Positions 1-8,547 are shown, counted from the stretch's first letter. The stretch is DNA of 64,000 nucleotides from CAISDA01 sp050258555 (GCA_050258555.1 JBLMZA010000046.1:14161-78160); one strand, 5' to 3'. Notes: generated from the letters alone by a model not told the origin. Numbers and translations: made by a program.

Positions 1-923
1 GCATGCGATTTGGCGATCCATACTTTCCGGGGCATCCGCACGCCTCCCGGCAGCGGCCCCGCCGCCGCTCCCATCGGAAAATATCCCGCAAGGTCGCCGA
101 TCGAAACCGGATCGGCCCCGATCCATCTCGTCAATGTCCCGATCACAAGGCCCGGGGGCGTCGAGGCAACGCCCGTCACCCGAAACGCTCCCGGAGATGC
201 GGCGGAGGTCCCCACCGTCAGCGTGTTGCCGCCTGTCAGAATCGTCCCGCCTTCCATCTCGAGAATGTTGACGACGAGCGACTGCGCCAGCGTGATGACG
301 GCCGTAGACTTCAACCGGAAATAATCCAGCGCGATCGGCGATGCCGTGCCTCCGATGGTCGAAATGCCGTCGAAGACGATGCGCGTGGTCGGTGTCGTCG
401 CAAGCGTCGCGCCGGCATTGACGGTCAGGTCGCCGGCGATATTGAAAAATTCCGCATCCACGTTCAGCGTCCCGTCGATGACGATGTTGTGGATGCCGAA
501 TGACTGCCCTGGTCCGACAAGCGCGGAAATGACGTGCCCCGCATTGATCGTGATATCGTCTGCCAGCGTCGGAAGGCTTTCCGTCGTGAAGGCGAGATCC
601 GTATATGTGTCGGCCGCCGGAGCAGCCAGCAAGAGTTCCGTATCATTGAGCACCGAAGCAATCGCCCCCAGCACCGTCAGGCCGTCATCGCTCGTGATAT
701 TGGCATACCCCGGCGCGGGCAGAAAGAGCTTCGTGAATTCAGTGCCCGTCCCCGTGACGAGGGCCGATCCCTGTGTGATCGTGATGGTGCCGGCATGTAC
801 CGCTCTCCAGACCGAAAGAGAAACTGCGCTTCCCGATGCCTTCGTGTAAAATGCATCGGCATGCGCCGCGTGCGGAAGCAGCGCGAAGCACAGCACGGCG
901 ATTGCTGCAGTGGCAAGTTTCAT
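1..923 (-). CDS. Secreted protein of unknown function, C-terminus outside the window
   Basis: The minus-strand frame opens with ATG at 923, preceded by a good GGAGAG ribosome binding site, and stays open to base 1, giving 307 residues without a stop. The N-terminus is a classical signal peptide of about 22 residues ending AHA before DAFYTKASG. The rest is rich in Ala, Gly, Thr, Ile and Val, with short repeated beta-type stretches (ITINAGHVISA, IVIDGTLNVDA, LTVNAGATL) typical of the beta-rich surface proteins exported by type IX secretion. The type IX C-terminal signal would lie outside the window, so that route is inferred. I do not recognise a catalytic domain. A PorU homologue and a PorV-like barrel elsewhere in the window make surface display plausible. 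The gene has its own promoter region with a tandem operator. Confidence 0.75.
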   Translation of the reverse strand, partial: MKLATAAIAVLCFALLPHAAHADAFYTKASGSAVSLSVWRAVHAGTITITQGSALVTGTGTEFTKLFLPAPGYANITSDDGLTVLGAIASVLNDTELLLAAPAADTYTDLAFTTESLPTLADDITINAGHVISALVGPGQSFGIHNIVIDGTLNVDAEFFNIAGDLTVNAGATLATTPTTRIVFDGISTIGGTASPIALDYFRLKSTAVITLAQSLVVNILEMEGGTILTGGNTLTVGTSAASPGAFRVTGVASTPPGLVIGTLTRWIGADPVSIGDLAGYFPMGAAAGPLPGGVRMPRKVWIAKSH

Positions 924-1021
924 TGATCTCTCCATGAATGAACGCTCCAGATTGATGTGATTCTCCCCGCACGGTGTCACCCTCTCCCTGTGAATATGTT
1001 TTCCCTGTTTCCTTGTGGGGA

Positions 1022-1050
1022 AATATCACAAAAGAGGCTTCATGATGAAA
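1022..1050 (-). promoter_or_regulatory. Candidate weak promoter of the secreted-protein gene
   Basis: On the minus strand TTTCAT (1045-1050) is followed after 17 bp by GATATT (1022-1027), which places the transcript start near 1015 and leaves a leader of about 90 bases. The -35 box is poor. That fits a promoter that needs an activator, and the tandem palindromes at 1052-1087 lie immediately upstream of it. Read by eye only. Confidence 0.35.
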
Positions 1051-1051
1051 G

Positions 1052-1087
1052 TTAGAATGTTCTAATCCATGATTAGAATGTTCTAAT
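1052..1087. promoter_or_regulatory. Tandem palindromic operator, TTAGAA-TG-TTCTAA twice
   Basis: The 14-base dyad TTAGAATGTTCTAA occurs at 1052-1065 and again at 1073-1086. The centres are 21 bp apart, two turns of the helix. Each copy has perfect TTAGAA/TTCTAA arms. The pair lies in the 185-bp gap between wecB and the secreted-protein gene, both on the minus strand, just upstream of the candidate -35 box. If that promoter is right the copies centre near -44 and -65, usual positions for a dimeric activator. The regulator is unknown. Confidence 0.7.
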
Positions 1088-1108
1088 GCCAGGAAGGAAT
1101 GGACGGGA

Positions 1109-2269
1109 TCAGGATGCGGCGAACTCGGCAGGAAGCGATTCGGAGAGTCCGAAGTAGTGAAGGATGATCTGGACGATGCGCGCCGATGCGCATCCGTCGC
1201 CGTACGGATTCACGCCTGTTGACATGGCGCGGTAGGCGTCGCCGCTATCGAGCAGTTCGCGGGCCGCCGAGACGATCGCCGCTTCATCGAGGCCGACGAG
1301 TCTCACGCATCCGGCGGCGACCGCTTCGGGACGCTCGGTCACCGTGCGCAGCACGAGCACCGGCTTGCCGAGCGACGGGGCTTCTTCCTGGATGCCGCCC
1401 GAATCCGTGATGATGAAGAACGACGCTGCCATCAGGTTCACAAAGTCGGCATAGGCGAGCGGTTCACACAGCAGAATATTCTTGACGCCGTTCAGCTCAA
1501 GTCGCAGCAGCGAACGGACTTCCGGATTTCGATGCATGGGCAGCACGAATGCCGTTTCGGGAGATTCGAGCGCAAGCCGCCGCAGCGCGCAGGCGGCGGC
1601 ACGCATGGGCGCTCCCCAGTTTTCCCGGCGGTGCATGGTCGCCAGGATGATCTTTTTTCCGGAGCGGACGAGCGGCCGGAGCCTCGGCTCGCTGAACCGG
1701 TAGGCCGGACGGACCGTCGCCCTGAGCGCATCGATGACCGTATTGCCGGTGATGAAGATCTTCTTCGCATCGACGCCTTCGCGCACGAGCGCCGTGCGCG
1801 CCGTCTGTGTGGGCGCAAAATGCAGCGCCGCAATCGAGGAGGTTAGGCGCCGGTTCATCTCTTCCGGAAACGGATTCCCTACATCGTCGGTGCGCAGCCC
1901 GGCTTCGATGTGTCCGACCGGAATGCGCCGATAGAAGGCCGCCAGTGCCGCGGTGAACGTCGTCGTCGTGTCGCCCTGCACCAGCACCATATCCGGCTCC
2001 ACGGCGCTCAGAAGCGCATCGAGCGGACGAAGCGCCCGCGCGGTGATCTGGGCGAGCGACTGGCGCGTGCGCATGATGTTCAGATCATAGCGGGGACGTA
2101 TGCCGAAGCTCTTCAGCACCTGGTCGAGCATTTCACGATGCTGCGCCGTCGCGATGGGAACGACCGAAAAGGCATTGCGCTCGCGGGCGAGCGCTTTCAG
2201 GACGGGCGCGCTTTTGATCGCATCGGGACGTGTTCCGAAGACGACCGCAATGGTCTTTTTTCGTTTCAT
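1109..2269 (-). CDS. wecB: UDP-N-acetylglucosamine 2-epimerase (non-hydrolysing)
   Basis: This cytoplasmic enzyme interconverts UDP-GlcNAc and UDP-ManNAc, supplying ManNAc units for surface polysaccharide. The 386-residue product has the usual family length. Family motifs in order are GTRPDAIK near the N-terminus, GDTTTTF, HIEAGLRT, PEEMNRRLTS, GNTVIDAL, MHRRENWG, and TDSGGIQEEAPSLGKPVL followed by RTVTERPEA, which bind the UDP-sugar. The gene is divergent from nagB across 141 bp, so two amino-sugar genes sit back to back. It could also serve capsule or O-antigen synthesis, but no polysaccharide cluster is visible here. Confidence 0.95.
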   Translation of the reverse strand: MKRKKTIAVVFGTRPDAIKSAPVLKALARERNAFSVVPIATAQHREMLDQVLKSFGIRPRYDLNIMRTRQSLAQITARALRPLDALLSAVEPDMVLVQGDTTTTFTAALAAFYRRIPVGHIEAGLRTDDVGNPFPEEMNRRLTSSIAALHFAPTQTARTALVREGVDAKKIFITGNTVIDALRATVRPAYRFSEPRLRPLVRSGKKIILATMHRRENWGAPMRAAACALRRLALESPETAFVLPMHRNPEVRSLLRLELNGVKNILLCEPLAYADFVNLMAASFFIITDSGGIQEEAPSLGKPVLVLRTVTERPEAVAAGCVRLVGLDEAAIVSAARELLDSGDAYRAMSTGVNPYGDGCASARIVQIILHYFGLSESLPAEFAAS

Positions 2270-2410
2270 GAAAATGCTCTGTCTGGTGAGACGGAATGTG
2301 AACCGCGCTGTAATATATAAAAAATATCTTCAAAGTTGCGGTGATTTTTTTGTATATTTTATCCGTTCGAACATTCTCATCTACTTCCCCACGAACATAA
2401 CGGAGACACT

Positions 2411-3223
2411 ATGCGCGTCATCATACAACCGAATTATGAACTTGTGAGCAAATGGACCGCGGCCCACGTGGTACGGTCGATCAACGATTTCAAGCCGACG
2501 CCGCGCAAGCCCTACGTGCTCGGTCTGCCCACAGGCTCCTCCCCGCTCGGCACATACCAGGAGCTCATCCGGCTGCACAAGAAGGGCGTCGTGTCCTTCA
2601 AAAACGTGATCACATTCAACATGGATGAATACGTCGGACTGCCCGAGAAGCATCCCGAGAGCTACCATTCGTTCATGTGGAATAATTTCTTCCGACACAT
2701 CGACATCAGGAAGGAAAACGTCAACATCCTGAACGGCAACGCGAAGGACGTCGAGAAGGAATGCGCCCAGTATGAAGCGAAGATCAGGAAGGCCGGCGGC
2801 ATACAGCTCTTCCTCGGCGGCATCGGCCCCGACGGCCACATCGCCTTCAACGAACCCGGCTCGTCGCTCTCCTCGCGCACGCGCGTCAAGACGCTGACCT
2901 ACGACACGATCCTTGCCAATTCCCGCTTCTTCGACAACGATGTGACGAAGGTCCCGAAGACAGCGCTCACGGTCGGCGTGGCGACGATCCTCGATGCGAA
3001 GGAAGTCCTGATCATCATTAACGGACATAAGAAGGCCCGCGCTCTTTCGCATGTGGTGGAAGACGGCGTGAACCATATGTGGACCGTCAGCGCGCTGCAA
3101 TTGCATCCGAAGGGCATCATCGTGTGCGATGATGAAGCAACGGATGAGCTCAAAGTCGGAACCGTCCGTTATTTCAAGGACATCGAGTCGGCAAATCTCG
3201 ATCCCGAACGGCTGCTGGCGTAA
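2411..3223 (+). CDS. nagB: Glucosamine-6-phosphate deaminase
   Basis: It converts glucosamine 6-phosphate to fructose 6-phosphate and ammonia, the last step of amino-sugar catabolism, and is reversible. The 270 residues match the length of E. coli NagB (266). Visible motifs are LGLPTGSSPLGTY (phosphate binding), TFNMDEYVGL with the catalytic Asp, GGIGPDGHIAFNEPGSS with the ring-opening His, and SHVVEDGVNHMWTVSALQ. The start ATG follows GGAGAC at a suitable distance. No nagA or transporter lies next to it; the downstream gene is an ATP-grasp protein only 26 bp away, probably co-transcribed. Confidence 0.95.
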   Translation: MRVIIQPNYELVSKWTAAHVVRSINDFKPTPRKPYVLGLPTGSSPLGTYQELIRLHKKGVVSFKNVITFNMDEYVGLPEKHPESYHSFMWNNFFRHIDIRKENVNILNGNAKDVEKECAQYEAKIRKAGGIQLFLGGIGPDGHIAFNEPGSSLSSRTRVKTLTYDTILANSRFFDNDVTKVPKTALTVGVATILDAKEVLIIINGHKKARALSHVVEDGVNHMWTVSALQLHPKGIIVCDDEATDELKVGTVRYFKDIESANLDPERLLA

Positions 3224-3249
3224 CGCTCACAACGACGGGGATTTCGTCT

Positions 3250-4170
3250 ATGGTGCAGCAGTATGATCTCGGTCTCGCATGGAACTGGGAATTCGACCAG
3301 GCATTCATCTTCGGTCTTGAAGCGGAATGCCGGCGAACGGGACTGACTACGTACCGCATCGAGCCGCACAATCTGTCCGAATCGCTCCGCCTGATGCGCT
3401 CCGGGAAACTGGCCTTCCGCACGTTTCTGGACCGCGCATCGGACGGAGAGGAATTTTTCCTGCCGCTCGAGCGGTTCCTGACGCGCTCCGAGACGCATAT
3501 GTTCAATCCGTACGAGGCCATCGAGCGGGCGAAGGACAAAGCGACGATGCATCTGGAACTGATGACGGCCGGCATCAACGTTCCCTATACGATCATCATC
3601 TCGCCCTATTCGAAGAAGAAGGAAATCGAGCTCAGCCTGTCCGAACTGGCGCAGCTGGGCAGGCCGTTCATCATCAAGCCCGCCAACACCACCGGCGGCG
3701 GCATCGGCGTGATCATGGGCGCAGAGACGCTGAAGGAGGTCATCGAATCGCGGCAGCATCACAAGGGCGACAAGTACCTGCTGCAGGAAACGGTGGTGCC
3801 GGCGACGCTGCAGGCAAACACGGGATGGTTCCGCGTCTTTTACGCATTCGGCGAGACGCTGCTGTGCTGGTGGGACACCGTCACACACATCTATCGCGCC
3901 GTCACCGAGCACGAAGAATATCTCTTCGGACTCCGAAAGCTGCATGAGATCGCCACAACCATACACATGGTCTGCGGCCTCGATTTCTTTTCAACCGAGA
4001 TCGCCGTCACGCGCGACGGCCGGTTCGTGACGGTCGATTACGTGAACGAGATCTGCGACATGCGCGCACAGTCGCAGCACGTCGACGGCGTGCCGGACGG
4101 CATCATCGCCGTCATACAGCGCGCATGCGCCCGCGCAGCAAAACATTGGCTCGAGTCGGGTCATGCTTGA
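3250..4170 (+). CDS. ATP-grasp carboxylate-amine ligase-like protein
   Basis: The 306-residue protein has an ATP-grasp fold of the RimK/D-Ala-D-Ala ligase type. A pre-ATP-grasp part (1-100) ends in NPYEAIERAKDKATMHLELM, then comes the lysine strand RPFIIKPANTTGGGIGV (about 137-155), where the glycine-rich loop holds ATP, and near the C-terminus FFSTEIAVTRDGRFVTVDYVNEICDMR supplies the metal-binding acidic and Asn residues. Such enzymes form an acyl phosphate and join it to an amine or thiol. The substrate cannot be told from the sequence. It follows nagB closely, which may hint at an amino-sugar or peptidoglycan-related substrate, but this is weak. No signal peptide. Confidence 0.7.
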   Translation: MVQQYDLGLAWNWEFDQAFIFGLEAECRRTGLTTYRIEPHNLSESLRLMRSGKLAFRTFLDRASDGEEFFLPLERFLTRSETHMFNPYEAIERAKDKATMHLELMTAGINVPYTIIISPYSKKKEIELSLSELAQLGRPFIIKPANTTGGGIGVIMGAETLKEVIESRQHHKGDKYLLQETVVPATLQANTGWFRVFYAFGETLLCWWDTVTHIYRAVTEHEEYLFGLRKLHEIATTIHMVCGLDFFSTEIAVTRDGRFVTVDYVNEICDMRAQSQHVDGVPDGIIAVIQRACARAAKHWLESGHA

Positions 4171-4195
4171 CTTTCACTCATGCCTTTGATACATT
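4167..4195 (+). promoter_or_regulatory. Sigma70-type promoter of the TPR lipoprotein gene
   Basis: TTGACT at 4167-4172 and TACATT at 4190-4195 are separated by 17 bp. The -35 box overlaps the TGA stop of the ATP-grasp gene. The predicted transcript start, near 4202, gives a leader of about 45 bases with AAGGAG just before the ATG at 4248. Confidence 0.6.
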
Positions 4196-4247
4196 CCATC
4201 GCACATTCTTTGCATGATCCATTCCGAAAATCGATGAAGGAGATACT

Positions 4248-4970
4248 ATGAACTTACGCATTTCTGCTGTTCTTTCGGTCCTTGTTCCCTTCGCTGCGGC
4301 CCTGCTGGCGGCAGGATGCACAGCCGCCGGCGATCTGACCGAAGAAGAGCAGGCAGTGCCGGCGAAAGACACTGTGGCTGTCAGTCAGCCGGGTCCTTCG
4401 CGCGACGAACTGCAGCAGGAACTGGATGCCCTCAAGACGGAAAATATACAGCTGAAAGCGCAGTTAACCGAGGCCGAAAAAACCAAACGCGAACTTCTTT
4501 CGAAGGCATCGGACCTCGAAGCCTCGATCGCCGCGCGAGAACAGGCGCTGCGCGCCGAGCCGAAAGCGCCCGCAAAGAGGTCTTACGAAGGCGTGACATC
4601 GCCCGAAGCCCTTCGCACGTACGAAGCGGCCGTCGCGCTGGTGAAGCAGGACAAATTCCAGGAGGCCATTCCGAAGTTCGAAGAACTTTTGAACGGCGCG
4701 GTCAAAGAAGACTACGCGCCGAACTGCCGGCACTGGCTCGGGCTCGCCTATTACGGGCTCAGAAACTATAAAGCGGCGCTCGAGCAGTTCAACGAAGTGT
4801 TTTCGTTCAAGTATTCGACGAAGAAGGACGACGCACAGATGATGATTGCCCAGTGCTACGAGAAGATGGGCGAGAAGAAACAGGCGAAAGCCGAATACCG
4901 GAAGCTGGTGAAGACCTATCCGACCAGCGAATACGTCAACCGCGCAAAGAAGAAAGCGCGCCAATTATAA
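4248..4970 (+). CDS. TPR lipoprotein resembling YbgF/CpoB
   Basis: The 240-residue protein begins with a lipoprotein signal peptide whose lipobox LLAAGC places the lipidated Cys near residue 24. An acidic coiled coil follows (about 50-100, RDELQQELDALKTEN and onward). From about 115 there are tetratricopeptide repeats (ALVKQDKFQEAIPKFEELL, YYGLRNYKAALEQFNEVF, KMGEKKQAKAEYRKLVKTYP). A coiled coil followed by C-terminal TPRs is the architecture of CpoB/YbgF, the Tol-Pal accessory protein, but no tol genes are nearby, so the role is inferred only from architecture. AAGGAGA precedes the start and the gene has its own promoter. purA follows 34 bp later. Confidence 0.75.
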   Translation: MNLRISAVLSVLVPFAAALLAAGCTAAGDLTEEEQAVPAKDTVAVSQPGPSRDELQQELDALKTENIQLKAQLTEAEKTKRELLSKASDLEASIAAREQALRAEPKAPAKRSYEGVTSPEALRTYEAAVALVKQDKFQEAIPKFEELLNGAVKEDYAPNCRHWLGLAYYGLRNYKAALEQFNEVFSFKYSTKKDDAQMMIAQCYEKMGEKKQAKAEYRKLVKTYPTSEYVNRAKKKARQL

Positions 4971-5004
4971 TTCACTCACAACAGAAAGCGAAGCGTACAG
5001 AATT

Positions 5005-6273
5005 ATGCCGGCAACAATCATAGTCGGGGCCCAGTGGGGCGACGAGGGCAAGGGAAAGATCGTGGACATGCTCAGCGAGGAAATCGACATCGTCGCTCGC
5101 TATCAGGGCGGCGCCAACGCCGGGCACACCGTCGTTATCGGCGACAAGGAATACGTGCTGCACCTCATCCCCTCGGGCATTTTCCACAAGCATGTACAGT
5201 GCGTGATCGGCAACGGCGTCGTGATCGATCCCGTGGCGCTCATGGACGAAATCGCGATGATCAAATCGTTCGGCATCAAAATCGACGGTCGGCTCTTCAT
5301 CAGCCACAACGCGCATCTGATCATGCCCTATCACAAAATGCTCGATGCCATCCGCGAGCAGGGCGCTCAGAAGATCGGAACGACCGGCCGCGGCATCGGC
5401 CCGGCCTACATCGACAAGTATATGCGCACGGGCATCCGCGTCGTCGATCTGCTCAACCGGAAGACGCTCGCCGACAAGCTCAAGGCCAACATCGAAGAGA
5501 AGAACCAGCTGCTGAGCAAAATCTACGGCTCGGTCGAGATCGACGTGGACAAGATCATCGCCGAATACGAGAAATTCGACACGCAGATCGATCCGTTCGT
5601 CACCGATACATCCGCCTATCTGAACGGAGCGCTGAAGAGGAAGAAGCGCATCCTTGCCGAAGGCGCGCAGGGAGCCCTGCTCGATGTGGACCACGGCACC
5701 TATCCGTTCGTGACCTCCTCGAACCCGACAAGCGGCGGCGCCTGCACGGGTCTTGGCATCCCGCCCACGGCGGTCAAAAACATCATCGGCATCGTGAAGG
5801 CGTATTCGACGCGCGTGGGCAACGGTCCCTTCCCCACCGAGCTGAACGATGCGACGGGCGAGCGCCTGCGTTCGATCGGCGGCGAGTATGGCGCGACCAC
5901 AGGCCGGCCCCGGCGCTGCGGGTGGCTCGACATCGTGAGCCTCAAATACTCGATCCAGGTCAACGGCATCAGCGAGATCGCGATGACGAAGCTCGATGTG
6001 CTCGACGAGTTCGACGAAATCCATGTGTGCACCGGCTATACGGTCAACGGCAAGCCGCTCAAATCGTTCTCGGCCGATGTGGCCACGCTCGATGCGGTGA
6101 CGCCGGTCTACAAGACCTTCAAAGGATGGAAAGCGCCGATTTCCGGCGCCAAGAAGTTCAGGCAGCTCCCGAAGAATACGATCAAATATGTGGAAGCGAT
6201 CGAGAAGCTCACGGGAACGAAGATCTCACTCGTGTCGGTCGGACCCCGGCGCGATCAGACGATTGTGCGGTAG
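5005..6273 (+). CDS. purA: Adenylosuccinate synthetase
   Basis: It joins IMP and aspartate using GTP to form adenylosuccinate, the first committed step to AMP. The 422-residue protein has the family signatures: GAQWGDEGKGKIVD at the N-terminus (catalytic Asp and P-loop), NAGHTVV with the catalytic His, GTTGRGIGPAY, QGALLDVDHGTYPFVTSSNP, GEYGATTGRPRRCGW, and KLDVLD for guanine binding. Length is close to the usual 425-430. The start places the first motif at its normal position. A histidine kinase gene begins 6 bp after the stop, so the two are probably co-transcribed; guaB and purD elsewhere in the window belong to the same purine pathway. Confidence 0.97.
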   Translation: MPATIIVGAQWGDEGKGKIVDMLSEEIDIVARYQGGANAGHTVVIGDKEYVLHLIPSGIFHKHVQCVIGNGVVIDPVALMDEIAMIKSFGIKIDGRLFISHNAHLIMPYHKMLDAIREQGAQKIGTTGRGIGPAYIDKYMRTGIRVVDLLNRKTLADKLKANIEEKNQLLSKIYGSVEIDVDKIIAEYEKFDTQIDPFVTDTSAYLNGALKRKKRILAEGAQGALLDVDHGTYPFVTSSNPTSGGACTGLGIPPTAVKNIIGIVKAYSTRVGNGPFPTELNDATGERLRSIGGEYGATTGRPRRCGWLDIVSLKYSIQVNGISEIAMTKLDVLDEFDEIHVCTGYTVNGKPLKSFSADVATLDAVTPVYKTFKGWKAPISGAKKFRQLPKNTIKYVEAIEKLTGTKISLVSVGPRRDQTIVR

Positions 6274-6279
6274 GCTGCC

Positions 6280-7485
6280 ATGACGACAGTGCTGCTGAAC
6301 GCGCGAAGCCCGAAATCGGGCGCGATCAAAATCGCGCTGCTCGTCACGGCTGTCTGCATCGCCATCGCCACGCTGCTCTACACGAACAATCTCGTCGGCA
6401 AGCTTCAGGAGAAGGAACACCGGGTGGCCCGCATGTACGCCAAAGGCCTTGAGTACGTCGCGGCCCCCGCCCCTGCCGGCGTCGATTACAGCTTCATCCT
6501 CGAACAGGTCATCCCGTCGATCGACTTCCCCATCGTGCTCACGGACGCATCGGACACGGTTGCCGTCGGACTGCGCAATCTCCAGATCGATTCCACAGCC
6601 TCGAAGGAGGAAATCAACAGGACCATCCGCGGCATCATCGCCGAGATGGACCGCACCAACAAGCCCATCGTCGTGGCCTATCAGGACACGATCATTCTCA
6701 ACTACATGCACTACGGCGAGTCGCCGCTCATCGTGCAGCTGCGTTGGCTGCCGTACGTCGAGTTCGGCATTGCCACGCTCTTCGTTCTCGTGGGATACAT
6801 CGGCTTCAGCTACATCAAGCGCAGCGAACAGAGCAACATCTGGGTGGGCATGGCGCGCGAAACGGCGCATCAGCTCGGCACGCCGCTCTCGAGCCTGGCG
6901 GGATGGATCGAAGTGCTGAGAATGTATTCGGAATCGCATCCGAAGATGTACGAGACCGTGAACGACATGGAAAGCGATGTGAAGCGGCTCAACAAGGTCG
7001 CCGAGCGCTTTTCAAAGATCGGATCGAAGCCCGATCTGAAGGAAGAGAATATTCCCGCGGTGCTCCGTTCGGTGATCGCATATTTCGAGCGGCGCATTCC
7101 GCACATGGGCAAGCGCGTCAAGATCACGCTCGAGAGCGATGAAGCGGTCACTGCGCTGATCAACCGCGAGCTGTTCGAATGGGTGATCGAGAATCTCGTG
7201 AAGAACGCGCTCGATGCGATGGAAGACGGCAAAGGCATGATCACGCTCCGCGTCTGGCGCGTGATCGAAACAACGTTCGTCGACGTGATCGATACGGGGA
7301 AAGGCATCGACTCGAACATCCGCAAGGACATTTTCCGGCCCGGCTTCAGCACGAAGCGGCGCGGCTGGGGCCTGGGCCTCAGCCTCTCGAAGCGCATCAT
7401 CGAATCGTACCACAACGGCAAGATCGTGCTCAAGGACAGCAAACCCGGCGTCGGCACGACATTCCGCATCACGCTGCGCGGATAG
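6280..7485 (+). CDS. Membrane sensor histidine kinase
   Basis: The 401-residue protein has a TM segment near 10-30, a periplasmic domain of about 120 residues, a second TM near 155-178, and directly after it a DHp helix with ARETAHQLGTPLSSLAGW, where His is the phosphorylated residue. The ATPase domain follows: N box WVIENLVKNALDAM, DTGKGI, FRPGFSTKRRGWGLGLSL and GVGTTFRITL. There is no HAMP linker. The H box has Gln after His where Glu is usual, so the kinase may differ in phosphatase activity. No response regulator is adjacent; the cluster at 21-24 kb could hold a partner. It lies 6 bp after purA. Confidence 0.88.
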   Translation: MTTVLLNARSPKSGAIKIALLVTAVCIAIATLLYTNNLVGKLQEKEHRVARMYAKGLEYVAAPAPAGVDYSFILEQVIPSIDFPIVLTDASDTVAVGLRNLQIDSTASKEEINRTIRGIIAEMDRTNKPIVVAYQDTIILNYMHYGESPLIVQLRWLPYVEFGIATLFVLVGYIGFSYIKRSEQSNIWVGMARETAHQLGTPLSSLAGWIEVLRMYSESHPKMYETVNDMESDVKRLNKVAERFSKIGSKPDLKEENIPAVLRSVIAYFERRIPHMGKRVKITLESDEAVTALINRELFEWVIENLVKNALDAMEDGKGMITLRVWRVIETTFVDVIDTGKGIDSNIRKDIFRPGFSTKRRGWGLGLSLSKRIIESYHNGKIVLKDSKPGVGTTFRITLRG

Positions 7486-7495
7486 GCCGCGCAGC
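7473..7495 (+). terminator. Perfect hairpin around the kinase stop codon
   Basis: GCTGCGCGG (7473-7481) and CCGCGCAGC (7487-7495) form a 9-bp perfect stem with a 5-base loop that contains the TAG stop. No T-run follows, so it is not a classical intrinsic terminator. It lies between convergent genes and may protect mRNA ends or cause pausing. Confidence 0.4.
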
Positions 7496-7508
7496 ACGCG
7501 CATTCCGC

Positions 7509-8006
7509 TTATTCCTCCGAAGGCAGTTTCGGCCTGAAGAGCGACCATCCGATCAGCCCTCCGAGCGCGGAGAAGAGCGCATTCGGTATCAGATACACGA
7601 AGATCGAGAAGAAGGCGCCGACCGGACTGATCCGCTGCTGCTTCGCCTCCTCGACCATCTGCTGAAACTCCGCAGGCATTTCCACGCGCATCTTCATGAT
7701 GATGCGCTCCATCATTTCGATCGCCACGTTTCCGAAGACAAGCGAGACCGCCACGTTGATGGCGACAGCGGCAACCGAGGCAATGACGCCCGCCAGAAGT
7801 CCGACGCGCAGACAGTCGTTCATCGTCAATGGAGGCATCTCCGGACGGATCGAGCGCGCATACAGGAAGACGGCCAGCATGCCTCCGAAGATCACTCCCG
7901 CGCAGCAGAAACAGTTGATCAGGTTCAGGCCGGGCACGGCCCAGAACGCGGCGATGACCAGTCCGCCATACAGGGCCGGCATCAGTTTATCGGGTTTTGG
8001 TTCCAT
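7509..8006 (-). CDS. Small integral membrane protein, unknown function
   Basis: The 165-residue product has at least three hydrophobic segments: residues 10-27, 29-47 in a Cys-containing stretch (NCFCCAGVIFGGMLAVFLY), about 65-90, and a last one near 130-155 with a final WSLFRPKLPSEE tail. A charged, Met-rich loop (about 92-118) separates the last two. I do not recognise the family; it resembles the DUF4199-type membrane proteins only in general layout. I chose ATG 8006 (MEPKPDK) because the upstream extension is not hydrophobic and overlaps the preceding gene; even so this start lies 20 bp inside the DUF2085 gene, suggesting coupled translation. Confidence 0.7.
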   Translation of the reverse strand: MEPKPDKLMPALYGGLVIAAFWAVPGLNLINCFCCAGVIFGGMLAVFLYARSIRPEMPPLTMNDCLRVGLLAGVIASVAAVAINVAVSLVFGNVAIEMMERIIMKMRVEMPAEFQQMVEEAKQQRISPVGAFFSIFVYLIPNALFSALGGLIGWSLFRPKLPSEE

Positions 8007-8484
8007 AGTGTGTGTGGAGAAGATGTGACAGGATCCGCGCGATGCAGTCCTGAAGCATGGGTGCAAGGATAAATGCGCTCAGCAGTCCGAACATGCCGCC
8101 GGTGACGAGGCGCGACGCCGTCGTACTCGGCGCGATTCCCGCCGCCGAGAGTGCGACATCAAGGATCATCCCGCCGGCGGCCGCAGCCCACAGCGTCCGC
8201 GCGCTGAACTTTTCCGTGAGCATTCTCCCTGCCGATGGAGACAGGAGGACGCCGGCAAGGAAGGAAAAGTAAATCGCGCTGCACCGGATGCAGACCGGCA
8301 GCTTCAGTCCGAACAGATGAAACGAATGTGAATCCCATTGATGGCAGACCGTTGAAGAGACCGCGTACATCACGGCGGCGCCCGTACGGAGAACCGCATT
8401 GGAAGAGCCGGCGGCAGCCGGGGCCGCAATGATGGCGCCGCACCAGCACGCCGCCGCACAGGCCAGGATCAGATTCGTTCGCAT
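7987..8484 (-). CDS. DUF2085 family membrane protein
   Basis: The 165-residue protein carries the DUF2085 signature: VCHQWDSHSFHLFGLKLPVCIRCSAIYFSF, with the Cys-His pair and a CxxC-like pair at the ends of helices. Four hydrophobic segments are visible. The Cys/His pattern suggests metal or heme handling, but the biochemical role of the family is not known. It overlaps the next membrane-protein gene by 20 bp, so the two are probably made together. A promoter-like TTTGTG-17-TATAAC ends 8 bp before the ATG, so the mRNA may have almost no leader. Confidence 0.8.
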   Translation of the reverse strand: MRTNLILACAAACWCGAIIAAPAAAGSSNAVLRTGAAVMYAVSSTVCHQWDSHSFHLFGLKLPVCIRCSAIYFSFLAGVLLSPSAGRMLTEKFSARTLWAAAAGGMILDVALSAAGIAPSTTASRLVTGGMFGLLSAFILAPMLQDCIARILSHLLHTHYGTKTR

Positions 8485-8492
8485 ATGCGGGA

Positions 8493-8521
8493 GTTATAAT
8501 ACTCAGAAGGCAGGCCACAAA
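8493..8521 (-). promoter_or_regulatory. Candidate promoter of the DUF2085 gene
   Basis: On the minus strand TTTGTG (8516-8521), a 17-bp spacer and TATAAC (8493-8498). The predicted start is near 8486, about two bases before the ATG at 8484. Confidence 0.35.
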
Positions 8522-8547
8522 GCAAGGAAAATCTTCAGAAAATATTT

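Noticed and set aside
2330..2364. TATATT near 2353 as a nagB promoter
   Set aside because: No acceptable -35 box lies 16-18 bp upstream; the AT-rich stretch alone is not evidence.
5034..6452. A 472-residue open frame overlapping purA in another frame
   Set aside because: Arg- and His-rich composition typical of a frame-shifted shadow in GC-rich DNA; purA in the other frame has full family motifs.
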